DNA of 64,000 bases, from contig NZ_LT629780.1 in assembly GCF_900105885.1 (NCBI RefSeq), positions 2,790,001-2,854,000 of the forward strand, written 5' to 3'. The stretch's first letter is position 1. The number at the start of each line of letters is the position of its first letter. The notes under the pieces were generated by a model, which did not search any database, was not told the origin of the DNA, and saw only the letters and a list, made by a program, of their open reading frames with translations. Of this stretch, positions 16,733-24,691 are shown one piece after another. Source of the stretch: Pseudomonas guangdongensis. Its GTDB lineage: Bacteria; Pseudomonadota; Gammaproteobacteria; Pseudomonadales; Pseudomonadaceae. Position numbers and translations under genes: made by a program.

Positions 16733-17837
16733 ATTTCCATCCCAGCTTGTCGTTGTTGGCCAGCCAGTCGCCGAGGCGTTCGAGGGTCGCGGCGCTGCCG
16801 CCGAGAGCGATGCCCAGGGCGCGGCTCCAGTAGAGGTAGCGGTGGATCGGGTAGGTCAGGTCGACGCCGATGCCGCCGTGCACGTGCTGCGCCTTGTGGC
16901 CGACCTGATGGCCGGCCTCACAGGCCAGATAACGGGTCGCCAGCGCCTCAGCGGTAGCCGACAGGCCGGCGTCGAGGCGCCAGACCAGCTGCCAGAGCGC
17001 CGAGCGCAGCGCTTCGACGGCGATGTGCGCGTCGGCCATGCTCATCTGCACCGCCTGGAAGCTGCCGATGGCGCGGTCGAACTGCCTGCGCTCGCTGACG
17101 TATTCCACGGTGCGGCGGATCTGCTCGACGGACACCCCCAGCTGCAGCGCGGCCAGCGCGGCGATGGCGCGGCTTTCCAGCCAGTCCAGCGCGGCGACCG
17201 GCAGCAGCGCCTCGTCCGGCACTACCACGGCGTTGAAGCGCAGGTCGGCGACCGCCTCGCCCTGGGTGAACACCCCGGCGACCCTGTCGATGCCGGCCGC
17301 TTTCAGGTCGACCCGCAGCAGGCGCGGCGCGCCGGCCACCGTGGCCAGCAGCAGGCCATGGTCGGCCTCGGCGCCCAGCGGCACGGCGGCCACGGTGCCG
17401 TCCAGCCGCCAGCCCGCGGCCGCTTGCGTGGCCTGCAGGGCGATGCCGCGGGCACTGGCCAGGCCGTCGAAGGCCAGGGTCAGCAGTGCGCCGCCCTCGG
17501 CGGCGGCCTGCACGATGGCGGCGCTGCCGGCACCGGCGAAGCGGGCCAGGGTCGCGGCGGCCAGCTGGTGGCGCCACAGCGGCACCTGGCCGAGGGCGCG
17601 GCCCTGGGCTTCCAGTACCAGCATCAGCTCGGTCATGCCCAGGCCGCTGCCGCCGCAGTCCTCGGGGATGGCCAGGGCCTGCAGGCCGGTTTCCACGCAG
17701 CTCTGCCACAGCCCGGCCATGAACGGCTCGCCGGCGCCGTCGAAGGCGCGCAGACGGTCGTCGGTGCAGTAGTCGGCGAACAGCCCGCCGGCCATCTCGG
17801 CGATGGCGCGCTGTTCCTCGTTCAGTTCGAAATCCAT
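16704..17837 (-). CDS. Acyl-CoA dehydrogenase, divergent subunit (ChsE-like)
   Basis: A 377-aa acyl-CoA dehydrogenase homologue (MDFELNEEQRAIAEMAG). The YVSERRQFDRAIGSFQAVQ segment is near residue 228, and HVHGGIGVDLTYPIHRYLYW near residue 325. Its N-terminal half is short on the usual substrate-binding glycines, as in the degenerate partner subunits of steroid heterotetramers. It sits between chsH2 (10 bp upstream) and chsH1 (29-base overlap), so it is embedded in the ChsH/Ltp2 block. It is probably one subunit of a ChsE1-ChsE2-type enzyme. Confidence 0.82.
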   Translation of the reverse strand: MDFELNEEQRAIAEMAGGLFADYCTDDRLRAFDGAGEPFMAGLWQSCVETGLQALAIPEDCGGSGLGMTELMLVLEAQGRALGQVPLWRHQLAAATLARFAGAGSAAIVQAAAEGGALLTLAFDGLASARGIALQATQAAAGWRLDGTVAAVPLGAEADHGLLLATVAGAPRLLRVDLKAAGIDRVAGVFTQGEAVADLRFNAVVVPDEALLPVAALDWLESRAIAALAALQLGVSVEQIRRTVEYVSERRQFDRAIGSFQAVQMSMADAHIAVEALRSALWQLVWRLDAGLSATAEALATRYLACEAGHQVGHKAQHVHGGIGVDLTYPIHRYLYWSRALGIALGGSAATLERLGDWLANNDKLGWKYDLEENQGI

Positions 17838-17847
17838 GCTCGGCTCC

Positions 17848-18882
17848 TCACTGCGCCACCGGCCGGAACAGCGGCAGGGTCAGCTCATCGTCAAAGGTGT
17901 GGAACTCGACCTGCACGGCCTGGCCGATGGCCAGCTCGTCGCGCTGGACGCCGACCAGCCTGGCGATCAGGCGCACGCCCTCCTCCAGCTCGATCAGGCC
18001 GATGGGGTTGGGGTAGTCGAAGGGGGGGACTTCCGGGTAGTGCATGACCACGAAGGAGTAGAGGCTGCCCTTGCCGCTGGCCTGCACGCTGTCCCAGTCG
18101 AAGGAGTGGCACTTGGCGCACACCGGCGCCGGCGGATGGCGCAGGGTGTTGCAGGCGCTGCAGCGCTGGATCAGCAGCTTGCCCTCGGCGCAGCCTTCCC
18201 AGAAGAAGCGGGTGTCGTCGCTGATGCCGGGCTTGGGCCGCTTGAACTTCGGCAGCGCCGGCGCGCCCTCGCCTTCGGCGGCCGCCTTGACCGGATTGGC
18301 CGGGCGGAACTTGAACACGCGGAACAGCAGCTGGCCGACCGGCTCGTCGCCCTCGGGCTTCTCGGAGAAGAAACTCATCACCAGGGTGACGAAGTAGCCG
18401 GTGCCCAGCGCGGTGGTCTTCTCCTCGCCCACCGCGTCGAGGCGGGTGGTGTAGTAGAGCTTCTCGCCGAGGGTCACGTAGCGCTCGAAGCTCAGGTCGG
18501 AGTTGACCGCCACCACCGAGGCGAAGCCGTTGGCCTCCAGCAGCTTGAGCACCTCGTAGGGGTTCTCGTCGGTGGAGCCCGGCGCGTAGTTGTTCTGGTG
18601 CAGGCCCTCCAGGCACCAGGCCTGCAGCATGGCCGGCGGCGCGACGATGCCGCCGTACTCGCTGCCGGCGGCATAGTCGGCATCGGTGTAGAGCGGATTG
18701 TCGACGCCCATCACCTCGCACCACTGGCGGATCATCGGCGCGTTGACCGCGTCCCAGGCGTAGACGCGACCGTACTCGCGTCCCACCATGGCCCGCACGG
18801 CGGGCATGAATTCTTGTTCAGCCAAGATCGTCTCCTCGGTATTGAGGGCGGCCCGCGCGGCGGGCGCGCCGGCTTCGCTCAT
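17848..18882 (-). CDS. chsH2: Fused MaoC-like/DUF35 OB-fold protein (ChsH2-like)
   Basis: A 344-aa two-domain protein. Residues 30-190 are a MaoC-like hot-dog domain (MGVDNPLYTDADYA). Residues 220-344 are a DUF35 domain with a rubredoxin-type zinc ribbon (Cys241, Cys244, Cys255, Cys258) followed by an OB fold. This fusion is diagnostic of ChsH2, which pairs with ChsH1 for hydration and uses its DUF35 part to hold the Ltp2 aldolase. The true start is 18882, overlapping the stop of the upstream SDR as ATGA. The long upstream open frame is a shadow of that SDR. Confidence 0.88.
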   Translation of the reverse strand: MSEAGAPAARAALNTEETILAEQEFMPAVRAMVGREYGRVYAWDAVNAPMIRQWCEVMGVDNPLYTDADYAAGSEYGGIVAPPAMLQAWCLEGLHQNNYAPGSTDENPYEVLKLLEANGFASVVAVNSDLSFERYVTLGEKLYYTTRLDAVGEEKTTALGTGYFVTLVMSFFSEKPEGDEPVGQLLFRVFKFRPANPVKAAAEGEGAPALPKFKRPKPGISDDTRFFWEGCAEGKLLIQRCSACNTLRHPPAPVCAKCHSFDWDSVQASGKGSLYSFVVMHYPEVPPFDYPNPIGLIELEEGVRLIARLVGVQRDELAIGQAVQVEFHTFDDELTLPLFRPVAQ

Positions 18883-19664
18883 TGATGGGCGGAATTGGCT
18901 GCCGCCTGGAAGGCGGGACGCTCCCCGCCCCCGTGCAGCAGGAGGTTGCAGCCGCTGGCGTAGCCGGCCAGCGGCGAGGCGATGTACAGGCAGGCGTTGC
19001 CGATGTCCTCGGGGGTGGCCATGCGCCCGGCCGGGATGGTGGCGCCGACCGCGGCGATACCCGCCGCGTCGCCGTAGTGCAGGTGCGCCTGCTCGGTCTG
19101 CACCAGCCCCGGACTGACGGTGACCACGCGCACCTTCGGCGCCCACTCCACCGCCAGCGAGCTGACCAGCGCCAGCACCCCGGCCTTGGCCGCGCCGTAG
19201 GCGGCGGTGCCCGGCGAGGGACGCAGGGCGCTGATGCTGCCGACGAAGACGATCACCCCGCCCTCTGCCTGACGCTGCATCAGCCGGTTGGCGTGCTGGG
19301 CGACGTTGAGCGGGGCGATCAGGTTGAGACGGATGATGCTTTCGTGAAACCGCGGCGAGGCCTCGTCGGCCAGGGCGAAGGGGCTGCCGCCGGCGTTGTT
19401 GACCAGCACGTCGAGACGCCCGCAGCGTTCCTCTATCGCGGCGAACAGGGCCGCCAGCGAATCGGCGTCGCGCACGTCGGCGGGGAGGAATTCGGCCTGA
19501 CGGCCATCGGCCTCCGGCAGCGCCTCGGGGGCGTTGCGTCCGCAGACCAGCACGCGGGCGCCGGCCTCGATGAAGCACTGCGCGATGCCAGCGCCGACGC
19601 CCTTGGTGCCGCCGGTGACCAGCACCACCTTGCCGGTGAAATCCAGGCTGTTGTGATTAGCCAT
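18879..19664 (-). CDS. Short-chain dehydrogenase/reductase, first gene of the side-chain operon
   Basis: A 261-aa SDR. The NAD(P) motif GGTKGVGAGI is at about residues 17-26, NNAGG near 92, and the catalytic YGAAK near 155. The start at 19664 has the strong ribosome-binding site AAGGAG. The gene heads the nine-gene minus-strand operon and its last codon overlaps the chsH2 start. It may act on the 17-, 20- or 22-hydroxyl formed during side-chain removal, or on the nucleus. Context supports a steroid role but not the position. Confidence 0.83.
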   Translation of the reverse strand: MANHNSLDFTGKVVLVTGGTKGVGAGIAQCFIEAGARVLVCGRNAPEALPEADGRQAEFLPADVRDADSLAALFAAIEERCGRLDVLVNNAGGSPFALADEASPRFHESIIRLNLIAPLNVAQHANRLMQRQAEGGVIVFVGSISALRPSPGTAAYGAAKAGVLALVSSLAVEWAPKVRVVTVSPGLVQTEQAHLHYGDAAGIAAVGATIPAGRMATPEDIGNACLYIASPLAGYASGCNLLLHGGGERPAFQAAANSAHQ

Positions 19665-19724
19665 TGCACGCTCCTTTTTCCTGCATGGAACGCACTCTAG
19701 GGGCAGGCCCGCGCCGCTCTCGTC

Positions 19725-19740
19725 GTCTAAACGGACGATG
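19725..19740 (+). promoter_or_regulatory. Steroid-operon motif, site B (divergent promoter)
   Basis: Reads GTC-TAAACG-GAC-GATG on the plus strand. The flanks extend the symmetry to CGTCGTC-N6-GACGATG, a near-palindrome. It lies 68 bp before the enoyl-CoA hydratase start (19808) and 61 bp before the SDR start (19664), so it can serve both divergent operons. Confidence 0.65.
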
Positions 19741-19807
19741 AGTGAAGCGCCCGGCGGCGCGAACAATCGGGGCATCCCCTTACCGCCTGCCACAAGCGAG
19801 GTCGTGC

Positions 19808-20593
19808 ATGGCCGACGACAACCTTCCCTCCGTGCTGCTCGACTTTCCCGCCGAGGGCGTGGCGCGCCTGCGCCTGAACCGCCCGCAGGCCACCAACGCC
19901 CTGAGCCTGGAGCTGCAGGCGCGGCTCTCGCGCCACTTCGCCGAGCTGGGCGAGGACCCGGCGGTGCGCTGCATCGTCCTCACCGGCGGCGAGAAGGTGT
20001 TCGCCGCCGGCGGCGACATCACCAGCATGGCCGGGGTCGGGCCCATCGATATCTACCAGCGCCACACCGAGCGGGTCTGGGCGCCGATCCAGCACTGCCC
20101 CAAGCCTGTGATCGCCGCGGTGTGCGGCTACGCCTACGGCGGCGGCTGCGAGCTGGCGATGCACGCCGACATCATCGTCGCCGGCCACGGCGCGAAGTTC
20201 TGCCAGCCGGAAATCCGCATCGGCATCATGCCCGGCATCGGCGGCACCCAGCGCCTGGTGCGCGCGGTGGGCAAGGCCAAGGCGATGCGCATGGCGCTGA
20301 CCGGCGCGCCGATCAGCGCCGAGGAAGCCTGGGTGGCCGGGCTGGTCAGCGAGCTGGTCGCCGACGCCCAGGTGCAGGAGCGCGCCCTGGAGATGGCCCG
20401 CGGCATCGCCGCCATGCCGCCGCTGGCCGCCGAGCAGATCAAGGAGGTGATCCTCGCCGGCATGGACGCCTCCCTGGAGGCGGCGCTGGCCCTGGAGCGC
20501 AAGGCCAACGCCCTGCTGTTCGCCTCCCACGACCAGAAGGAAGGCATGCAGGCGTTCATCGACAAGCGCCCGCCGCGCTTCGAGGGCCGCTGA
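19808..20593 (+). CDS. Enoyl-CoA hydratase/isomerase family protein
   Basis: A 261-aa crotonase-fold protein. The first oxyanion-hole region is FAAGGDITSM near residue 65. CGYAYGGGCELAMHADI at about residues 105-121 carries the usual first Glu position, and GIMPGIGGTQRL follows. It is a canonical enoyl-CoA hydratase. It is divergent from the side-chain operon and shares site B with it, so it probably hydrates a side-chain or HIP-derived enoyl-CoA. It is the first gene of a two-gene unit with the SDR at 20738. Confidence 0.85.
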   Translation: MADDNLPSVLLDFPAEGVARLRLNRPQATNALSLELQARLSRHFAELGEDPAVRCIVLTGGEKVFAAGGDITSMAGVGPIDIYQRHTERVWAPIQHCPKPVIAAVCGYAYGGGCELAMHADIIVAGHGAKFCQPEIRIGIMPGIGGTQRLVRAVGKAKAMRMALTGAPISAEEAWVAGLVSELVADAQVQERALEMARGIAAMPPLAAEQIKEVILAGMDASLEAALALERKANALLFASHDQKEGMQAFIDKRPPRFEGR

Positions 20594-20737
20594 GCCGCCG
20601 CCCGCCCCATACCCGTCCCCGCAGGCCCGCTCCGGCGCGCGCATCGCGCGCCCGGCGGCCAGCCGGCGGGAGCCAGAGCGGCCAGCCTGACGGCCGCATT
20701 CTTGGCGCAGCAGCGCCAGCGCAAGGAGTACGCACGC

Positions 20738-21490
20738 ATGAATCCACCGCTGTTTTCCCTCGAAGGCCAGACCGCCCTGGTCACCGGCGCCGGTCGCGGC
20801 ATGGGCCTGGGCATCGCCGAAACCCTCGCCCGCCTCGGCGCCACCGTGGCGGTCAACGACTTCTATCCCGAACGCGCCGAGGAAGCGGTCGCCGGCCTGA
20901 CCGCCCAGGGCCTGGCGGCCTTCGCCGCGCCGGCCGACGTCGGCGACTACGCCCAGGTGCAGGAGATGGTCGCCGGCATCCGCGCGCGCACCGGACGCCT
21001 GGACGTCTACGTGTCCAACGCCGGCGTGCCGGTGAGCGGCATGGGCTACGCGCGCTTTCTCGAATCCACGCCCGAGGACTGGGAGCGCTTCGTCCGCCTC
21101 AACATGTACGGGCTGATGAACGGCTGCCACGCCGTGCTGCCGGGGATGATCGAGCAGGGCTACGGCCGGGTGATCGCCATCACCTCGGAGTCCTGGCGCG
21201 CCGGCGTGCCCATGGGCATCGCCGCCTACGCCGCGTCCAAGGCCGGGGTGGTCGGCTTCGTCCGCCAGCTGGCCGCCGAGATGGGCCGCAAGGGCATAAC
21301 GGTCAACGCCCTGTCGCTGGGCACCATGAACAACTGGGACTCCGAGGAGATGGCCAAGAAGTCCTGCTTCGTGCCGCGCGCCGGCTCCCCCGCCGACGTC
21401 GGCGCCGGCGTCGCCTACCTCGCCTCGCGCGAGGCCAGCTGGGTCACCGGCCAGGTCCACGCCCTCAACGGCGGCAGCCTGACCGCCTGA
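20738..21490 (+). CDS. Short-chain dehydrogenase/reductase
   Basis: A 250-aa classical SDR. GAGRGMGLGIAE is the cofactor motif, SNAGV takes the place of the usual NNAG, and YAASKAG is the catalytic Tyr/Lys segment. The start at 20738 follows GCAAGGAGTACGCACGC. It lies 144 bp after the enoyl-CoA hydratase in the same direction and is followed by a strong hairpin, so the two probably form one unit. A 3-hydroxyacyl-CoA or hydroxysteroid dehydrogenase role is plausible; the substrate is unknown. Confidence 0.82.
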   Translation: MNPPLFSLEGQTALVTGAGRGMGLGIAETLARLGATVAVNDFYPERAEEAVAGLTAQGLAAFAAPADVGDYAQVQEMVAGIRARTGRLDVYVSNAGVPVSGMGYARFLESTPEDWERFVRLNMYGLMNGCHAVLPGMIEQGYGRVIAITSESWRAGVPMGIAAYAASKAGVVGFVRQLAAEMGRKGITVNALSLGTMNNWDSEEMAKKSCFVPRAGSPADVGAGVAYLASREASWVTGQVHALNGGSLTA

Positions 21491-21503
21491 GCGGGGCGCC
21501 ACA

Positions 21504-21530
21504 GACCTCCCCGGCCGCGCCGGGGAGGTC
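21504..21530. terminator. Terminator between converging SDR and PpyR-like genes
   Basis: A perfect 12-bp inverted repeat (21504-21515 with 21519-21530) with a 3-nt loop lies between the SDR stop at 21490 and the stop of the small membrane protein at 21534. Confidence 0.72.
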
Positions 21531-21533
21531 CGC

Positions 21534-21764
21534 TCAGCAGGCCAGCGGCCGGCCCTGCGCCGACAGGCGCATCACGTAGCCGAGCTTGACCAGCGACGGG
21601 CCGAGGATGGTCAGCATGTGCGCGCCGACCACCAGCCCCAGGCCGATGGCCTCGTCGAAGCAATAGGCGCCGAGCACGCCGACGATCAGGATCGCCATGC
21701 CGGCCAGCAACAGGCCGTTGGCCAGGGTGCGGGCTTTGCCGGGGGACTCGAGCATGCCAGCCAT
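21534..21764 (-). CDS. Small two-helix membrane protein (PpyR-like)
   Basis: A 76-aa protein with two hydrophobic helices (about residues 15-35 and 40-62) and a C-terminal KLGYVMRLSAQ segment. It resembles the small Pseudomonas membrane protein annotated as PpyR (reported to affect psl and pyoverdine expression). The assignment is from remembered similarity, so no symbol is given. The start at 21764 is chosen because GGAGGT lies 7 bp upstream; an in-frame ATG at 21779 has no such site. It seems unrelated to steroid metabolism. Confidence 0.72.
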   Translation of the reverse strand: MAGMLESPGKARTLANGLLLAGMAILIVGVLGAYCFDEAIGLGLVVGAHMLTILGPSLVKLGYVMRLSAQGRPLAC

Positions 21765-21945
21765 ATCGAGTACCTCCATAACGCGTTCACAGGGTGCGAA
21801 CAGCGTTTCAGGAACCGTGCCAGGCCAGCGCGCCCTTGCGGATCAATACCCTACGAGCGCACTCGGAAAAAGGCAGTCGAATCGACACGCCAGTTTGCGG
21901 TCATCGCGACTACGCGGCGAGTCGGAATGACTCGCCTCCGCGCAC

Positions 21946-23394
21946 TCATTCGGCCTGGGCCACCCCGGCGCGCTTGAGCAGCTGCTTGCAGCGCTCGGAG
22001 AGGTGCAGCACGCGCAGGTGCTTGCCGGCGCAGGCGTAGCGCTCGCGCAGGGTCTTCAGCGCGGCGATGGCCGAGTAGTCGACGAAGCTCAGGTGGCGGC
22101 AATCGAGGACCACCTGATCGGGATCGCCGGCCGGGTCGAACTGGTTGAGGAAGGTCGTGGTGGAGGCGAAGAACAGCGTGCCGTGCAGGCGGTAGAGCTT
22201 GCTGCCATCGGCCTGCAGATGGCTGTCGGCGTACAGCTCGCGGGCCTGCTGCCAGGCGAAGTTGAGCGCGGCGATGACGATGCCGCACAGCACCGCGGTG
22301 GCCAGGTCGGTGAACACGGTGATCACCGTCACCGCGAAGATCACCAGCGCATCGTTGCGCGGCACCTTGCCGAGCACCCGCAGCGAGGCCCAGGCGAAGG
22401 TCTGCTGGGCGACCACGAACATCACCCCGACCAGCGCGGCCAGCGGGATGCGCTCGATCAGCGGGGCGAGGAACAGCACGAACAGCAGGATCATCACCCC
22501 GGCGACCACCCCGGACAGCCGGCCGCGACCGCCGGAGCCGAGATTGATCATGGTCTGGCCGATCATCGCGCAGCCGCCCATGCCGCCGAACAGCCCGGAG
22601 GCCAGGTTGGCCGCGCCGAGGGCGGTGCATTCGCGGTCGGGATAGCCGCGGCTGCCGGTGATCTCGTCGGTGAGGTTGAGGGTCAGCAGGGTTTCCAGCA
22701 GGCCGACCAGGGCCATCAGGATCGCGTAGGGGGCGATGATCCCCAGGGTCTGCAGGGTCCACGGCACGTCCGGCAGGGCGAAGACCGGCAGGCCGCCGGC
22801 GATGTTGGCCATGTCGCCGAGGGTGCGGGTCGGCAGGTCGAGCAGCCAGACCGCCACGCCGACGCCGAGGATCGCCACCAGCGCCGGCGGCACCGCGCGG
22901 GTCAGGCGCGGCAGCAGGTAGACGATGGCCATGGTCGCTGCCACCAGCCCGAGCATCAGGGTCAGCGAATTGCCGCCCAGCCACGCCTCGCCGTCCTTGA
23001 AGTGCTCCAGCTGGGACAGGGCGATGACGATCGCCAGGCCGTTGACGAAGCCGAGCATCACCGGATGCGGCACCATGCGGATCAGCTTGCCGAGGCGCAG
23101 CAGGCCGAAGGCGACCATGATCAAGCCGCCGAGCAGCACGGTGGCCAGCAGGTACTGCGCGCCGTGCTGCACCACCAGGGCGACGATGACCACCGCCATC
23201 GAGCCGGCGGCGCCGGAAACCATGCCTGGCCGGCCGCCGAACAGCGCGGTCAGGGTGCAGATGATGAAGGCGCCGTAGAGGCCCATCAGCGGGTTGAGCT
23301 GGGCGACCAGGGCGAAGGCGATGCACTCGGGCACCAGGGCGAAGGAGGTGGTGAGTCCGGCCAGGACATCGGCGCGCAGACGGGCTGGTTTCAT
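21946..23394 (-). CDS. SulP-family anion transporter with STAS domain
   Basis: A 482-aa SulP/SLC26-type transporter. ADVLAGLTTSFALVPECIAFAL is the first helix region, followed by about ten further membrane segments. A cytoplasmic STAS domain starts near residue 385 and includes VVLDCRHLSFVDYSAI. The length is normal for bacterial SulP proteins, which carry sulfate, bicarbonate or dicarboxylates. There is no obvious link to the steroid genes. It is transcribed alone, with about 180 bp separating it from the PpyR-like gene downstream of which no shared operon is evident. Confidence 0.88.
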   Translation of the reverse strand: MKPARLRADVLAGLTTSFALVPECIAFALVAQLNPLMGLYGAFIICTLTALFGGRPGMVSGAAGSMAVVIVALVVQHGAQYLLATVLLGGLIMVAFGLLRLGKLIRMVPHPVMLGFVNGLAIVIALSQLEHFKDGEAWLGGNSLTLMLGLVAATMAIVYLLPRLTRAVPPALVAILGVGVAVWLLDLPTRTLGDMANIAGGLPVFALPDVPWTLQTLGIIAPYAILMALVGLLETLLTLNLTDEITGSRGYPDRECTALGAANLASGLFGGMGGCAMIGQTMINLGSGGRGRLSGVVAGVMILLFVLFLAPLIERIPLAALVGVMFVVAQQTFAWASLRVLGKVPRNDALVIFAVTVITVFTDLATAVLCGIVIAALNFAWQQARELYADSHLQADGSKLYRLHGTLFFASTTTFLNQFDPAGDPDQVVLDCRHLSFVDYSAIAALKTLRERYACAGKHLRVLHLSERCKQLLKRAGVAQAE

Positions 23395-23527
23395 GGGGTT
23401 CCTGCGATCTGGACCGGCGCGAGCGGCCGGCGGGATGGGAAAAACGGCTGCGGATGTTACGGAATCGACCCCGCCCCGACCACCCCGGCCGTCCTCCCGG
23501 CCACGCGCGGCACAGCCGCGCGCGCCC

Positions 23528-24691
23528 TCAGTCCAGCGCCACCACGCTGCACAGCAGCAGTTGCACCAGGGCGGTCTGGCGCTTCACACCGGTCTTGGCG
23601 AACACCGCGCGCAGGTGGGTGCGCGCGGTGTTGCGGCTGATCCCCAGCCGGGTCGCCGCCTCCTCCAGGGTCAGCCCCTCGCCAAGCAGCACGGCCAGCG
23701 CGGCCTCGGCCGGGGTGAGGCGGTAGAGCTGGCGCAGCAGCGGTTCGGACGGCTGCGCCGGGCGGGTGGTGTCGCGCAGGATCAGCTCGACGGCGGCCGT
23801 CCGCCCGGCTTCGGCGCTGGAGCCCAGCGGGATGCTGCGCACCAGCACGCTGAGGCCGCCGCGCTGGCCGCCGCGGTCGAGGGCGATGGCCTCGGCCAGA
23901 GCGCTGCCGCTGCGCCCGGCGGCGGCCTGCTTGATCAGCCGCCACAGGCGGCGGTCGTCGCGCGGGGCGACGGCTTCGAGCAGGCCGTTGTGCAGTTGCA
24001 GGCTGTCGCGCTCGGCGAGGATGGCCTCGGCCACCCGGTTGATCCGGCAGATTCCGCCGTGCTCGTCGAGCAGGATCGAGCCGATGCCGATGCGCTCCAG
24101 GGTGCCGACGTACAGCCGGCAGGCGCTCTCCACCCGGTCGATATGGGCGTACAGGCGCAACGCGCGGCGCAGGTGCGGCAGCAGCAGGCCGCACAGCGCC
24201 CGCTCGGTCTCGCTGAACGGCCCGCCCTCGGGCGGGCGGCTCAGGCGCAGGCGGAACTCGCGCTCGCGGCCGTCGTCGCTGCGGATGTCGGCGCCCATCA
24301 TGTAGCGCACCTGCAGCGGTTCGAGGAAATCGCGGTAGATCACGCTGCCCAGCCACTCGTCTTCGTCGATCAGCTCTTCGAGCATCACCACCGCATCGCG
24401 CGGCAGGTTGACGAACGGATCGACCGCGTACAGCGAGCTGCTGTAGAGGGCGTGGATGTGCGGCCGCGCCTCGCCGGCGAACACCACCAGGCCGCGATCC
24501 TCGGCGCTGGGCAGGCGGATGGTCAGCGAGGCGTAGTTGGCCGCGAAGCGCCGGCGCAGGGCGTCGAGCAGGCCGCTCCAGGGCGGGTCTTCGAGCAGGC
24601 CGTCGTAGACCCGCCCGATCAGCTCCTGCAGCTCGGCATAGCCGGTGCCCGCGGCGAGGCAAGGGGCGCACGCGCCCCCCGCCTCCGCCAT
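23528..24691 (-). CDS. LuxR-family regulator, TeiR-like candidate activator of the steroid regulon
   Basis: A 387-aa regulator with a C-terminal LuxR helix-turn-helix at about residues 324-387 (LTPAEAALAVLLGEGLTLEE, then RLGISRNTARTHLRAVFAKT). A long N-terminal sensor region shows no receiver Asp motif; a PAS-like part is likely. Size and layout match TeiR, the LuxR-type steroid-responsive activator of Comamonas testosteroni. Its ATG shares one base with the stop of the upstream DUF1329 gene (TGATG), so it is translationally coupled to the DUF1302-DUF1329 pair. It is the only steroid-linked regulator in the window and is the best candidate to bind the shared motif. That last point is inference. 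Confidence 0.8.
   Translation of the reverse strand: MAEAGGACAPCLAAGTGYAELQELIGRVYDGLLEDPPWSGLLDALRRRFAANYASLTIRLPSAEDRGLVVFAGEARPHIHALYSSSLYAVDPFVNLPRDAVVMLEELIDEDEWLGSVIYRDFLEPLQVRYMMGADIRSDDGREREFRLRLSRPPEGGPFSETERALCGLLLPHLRRALRLYAHIDRVESACRLYVGTLERIGIGSILLDEHGGICRINRVAEAILAERDSLQLHNGLLEAVAPRDDRRLWRLIKQAAAGRSGSALAEAIALDRGGQRGGLSVLVRSIPLGSSAEAGRTAAVELILRDTTRPAQPSEPLLRQLYRLTPAEAALAVLLGEGLTLEEAATRLGISRNTARTHLRAVFAKTGVKRQTALVQLLLCSVVALD

Noticed and set aside
23504..23522. 8-bp GC hairpin just after the LuxR gene's stop
   Set aside because: The stem is short, has no T run and lies in very GC-rich DNA, so a terminator call would be weak.
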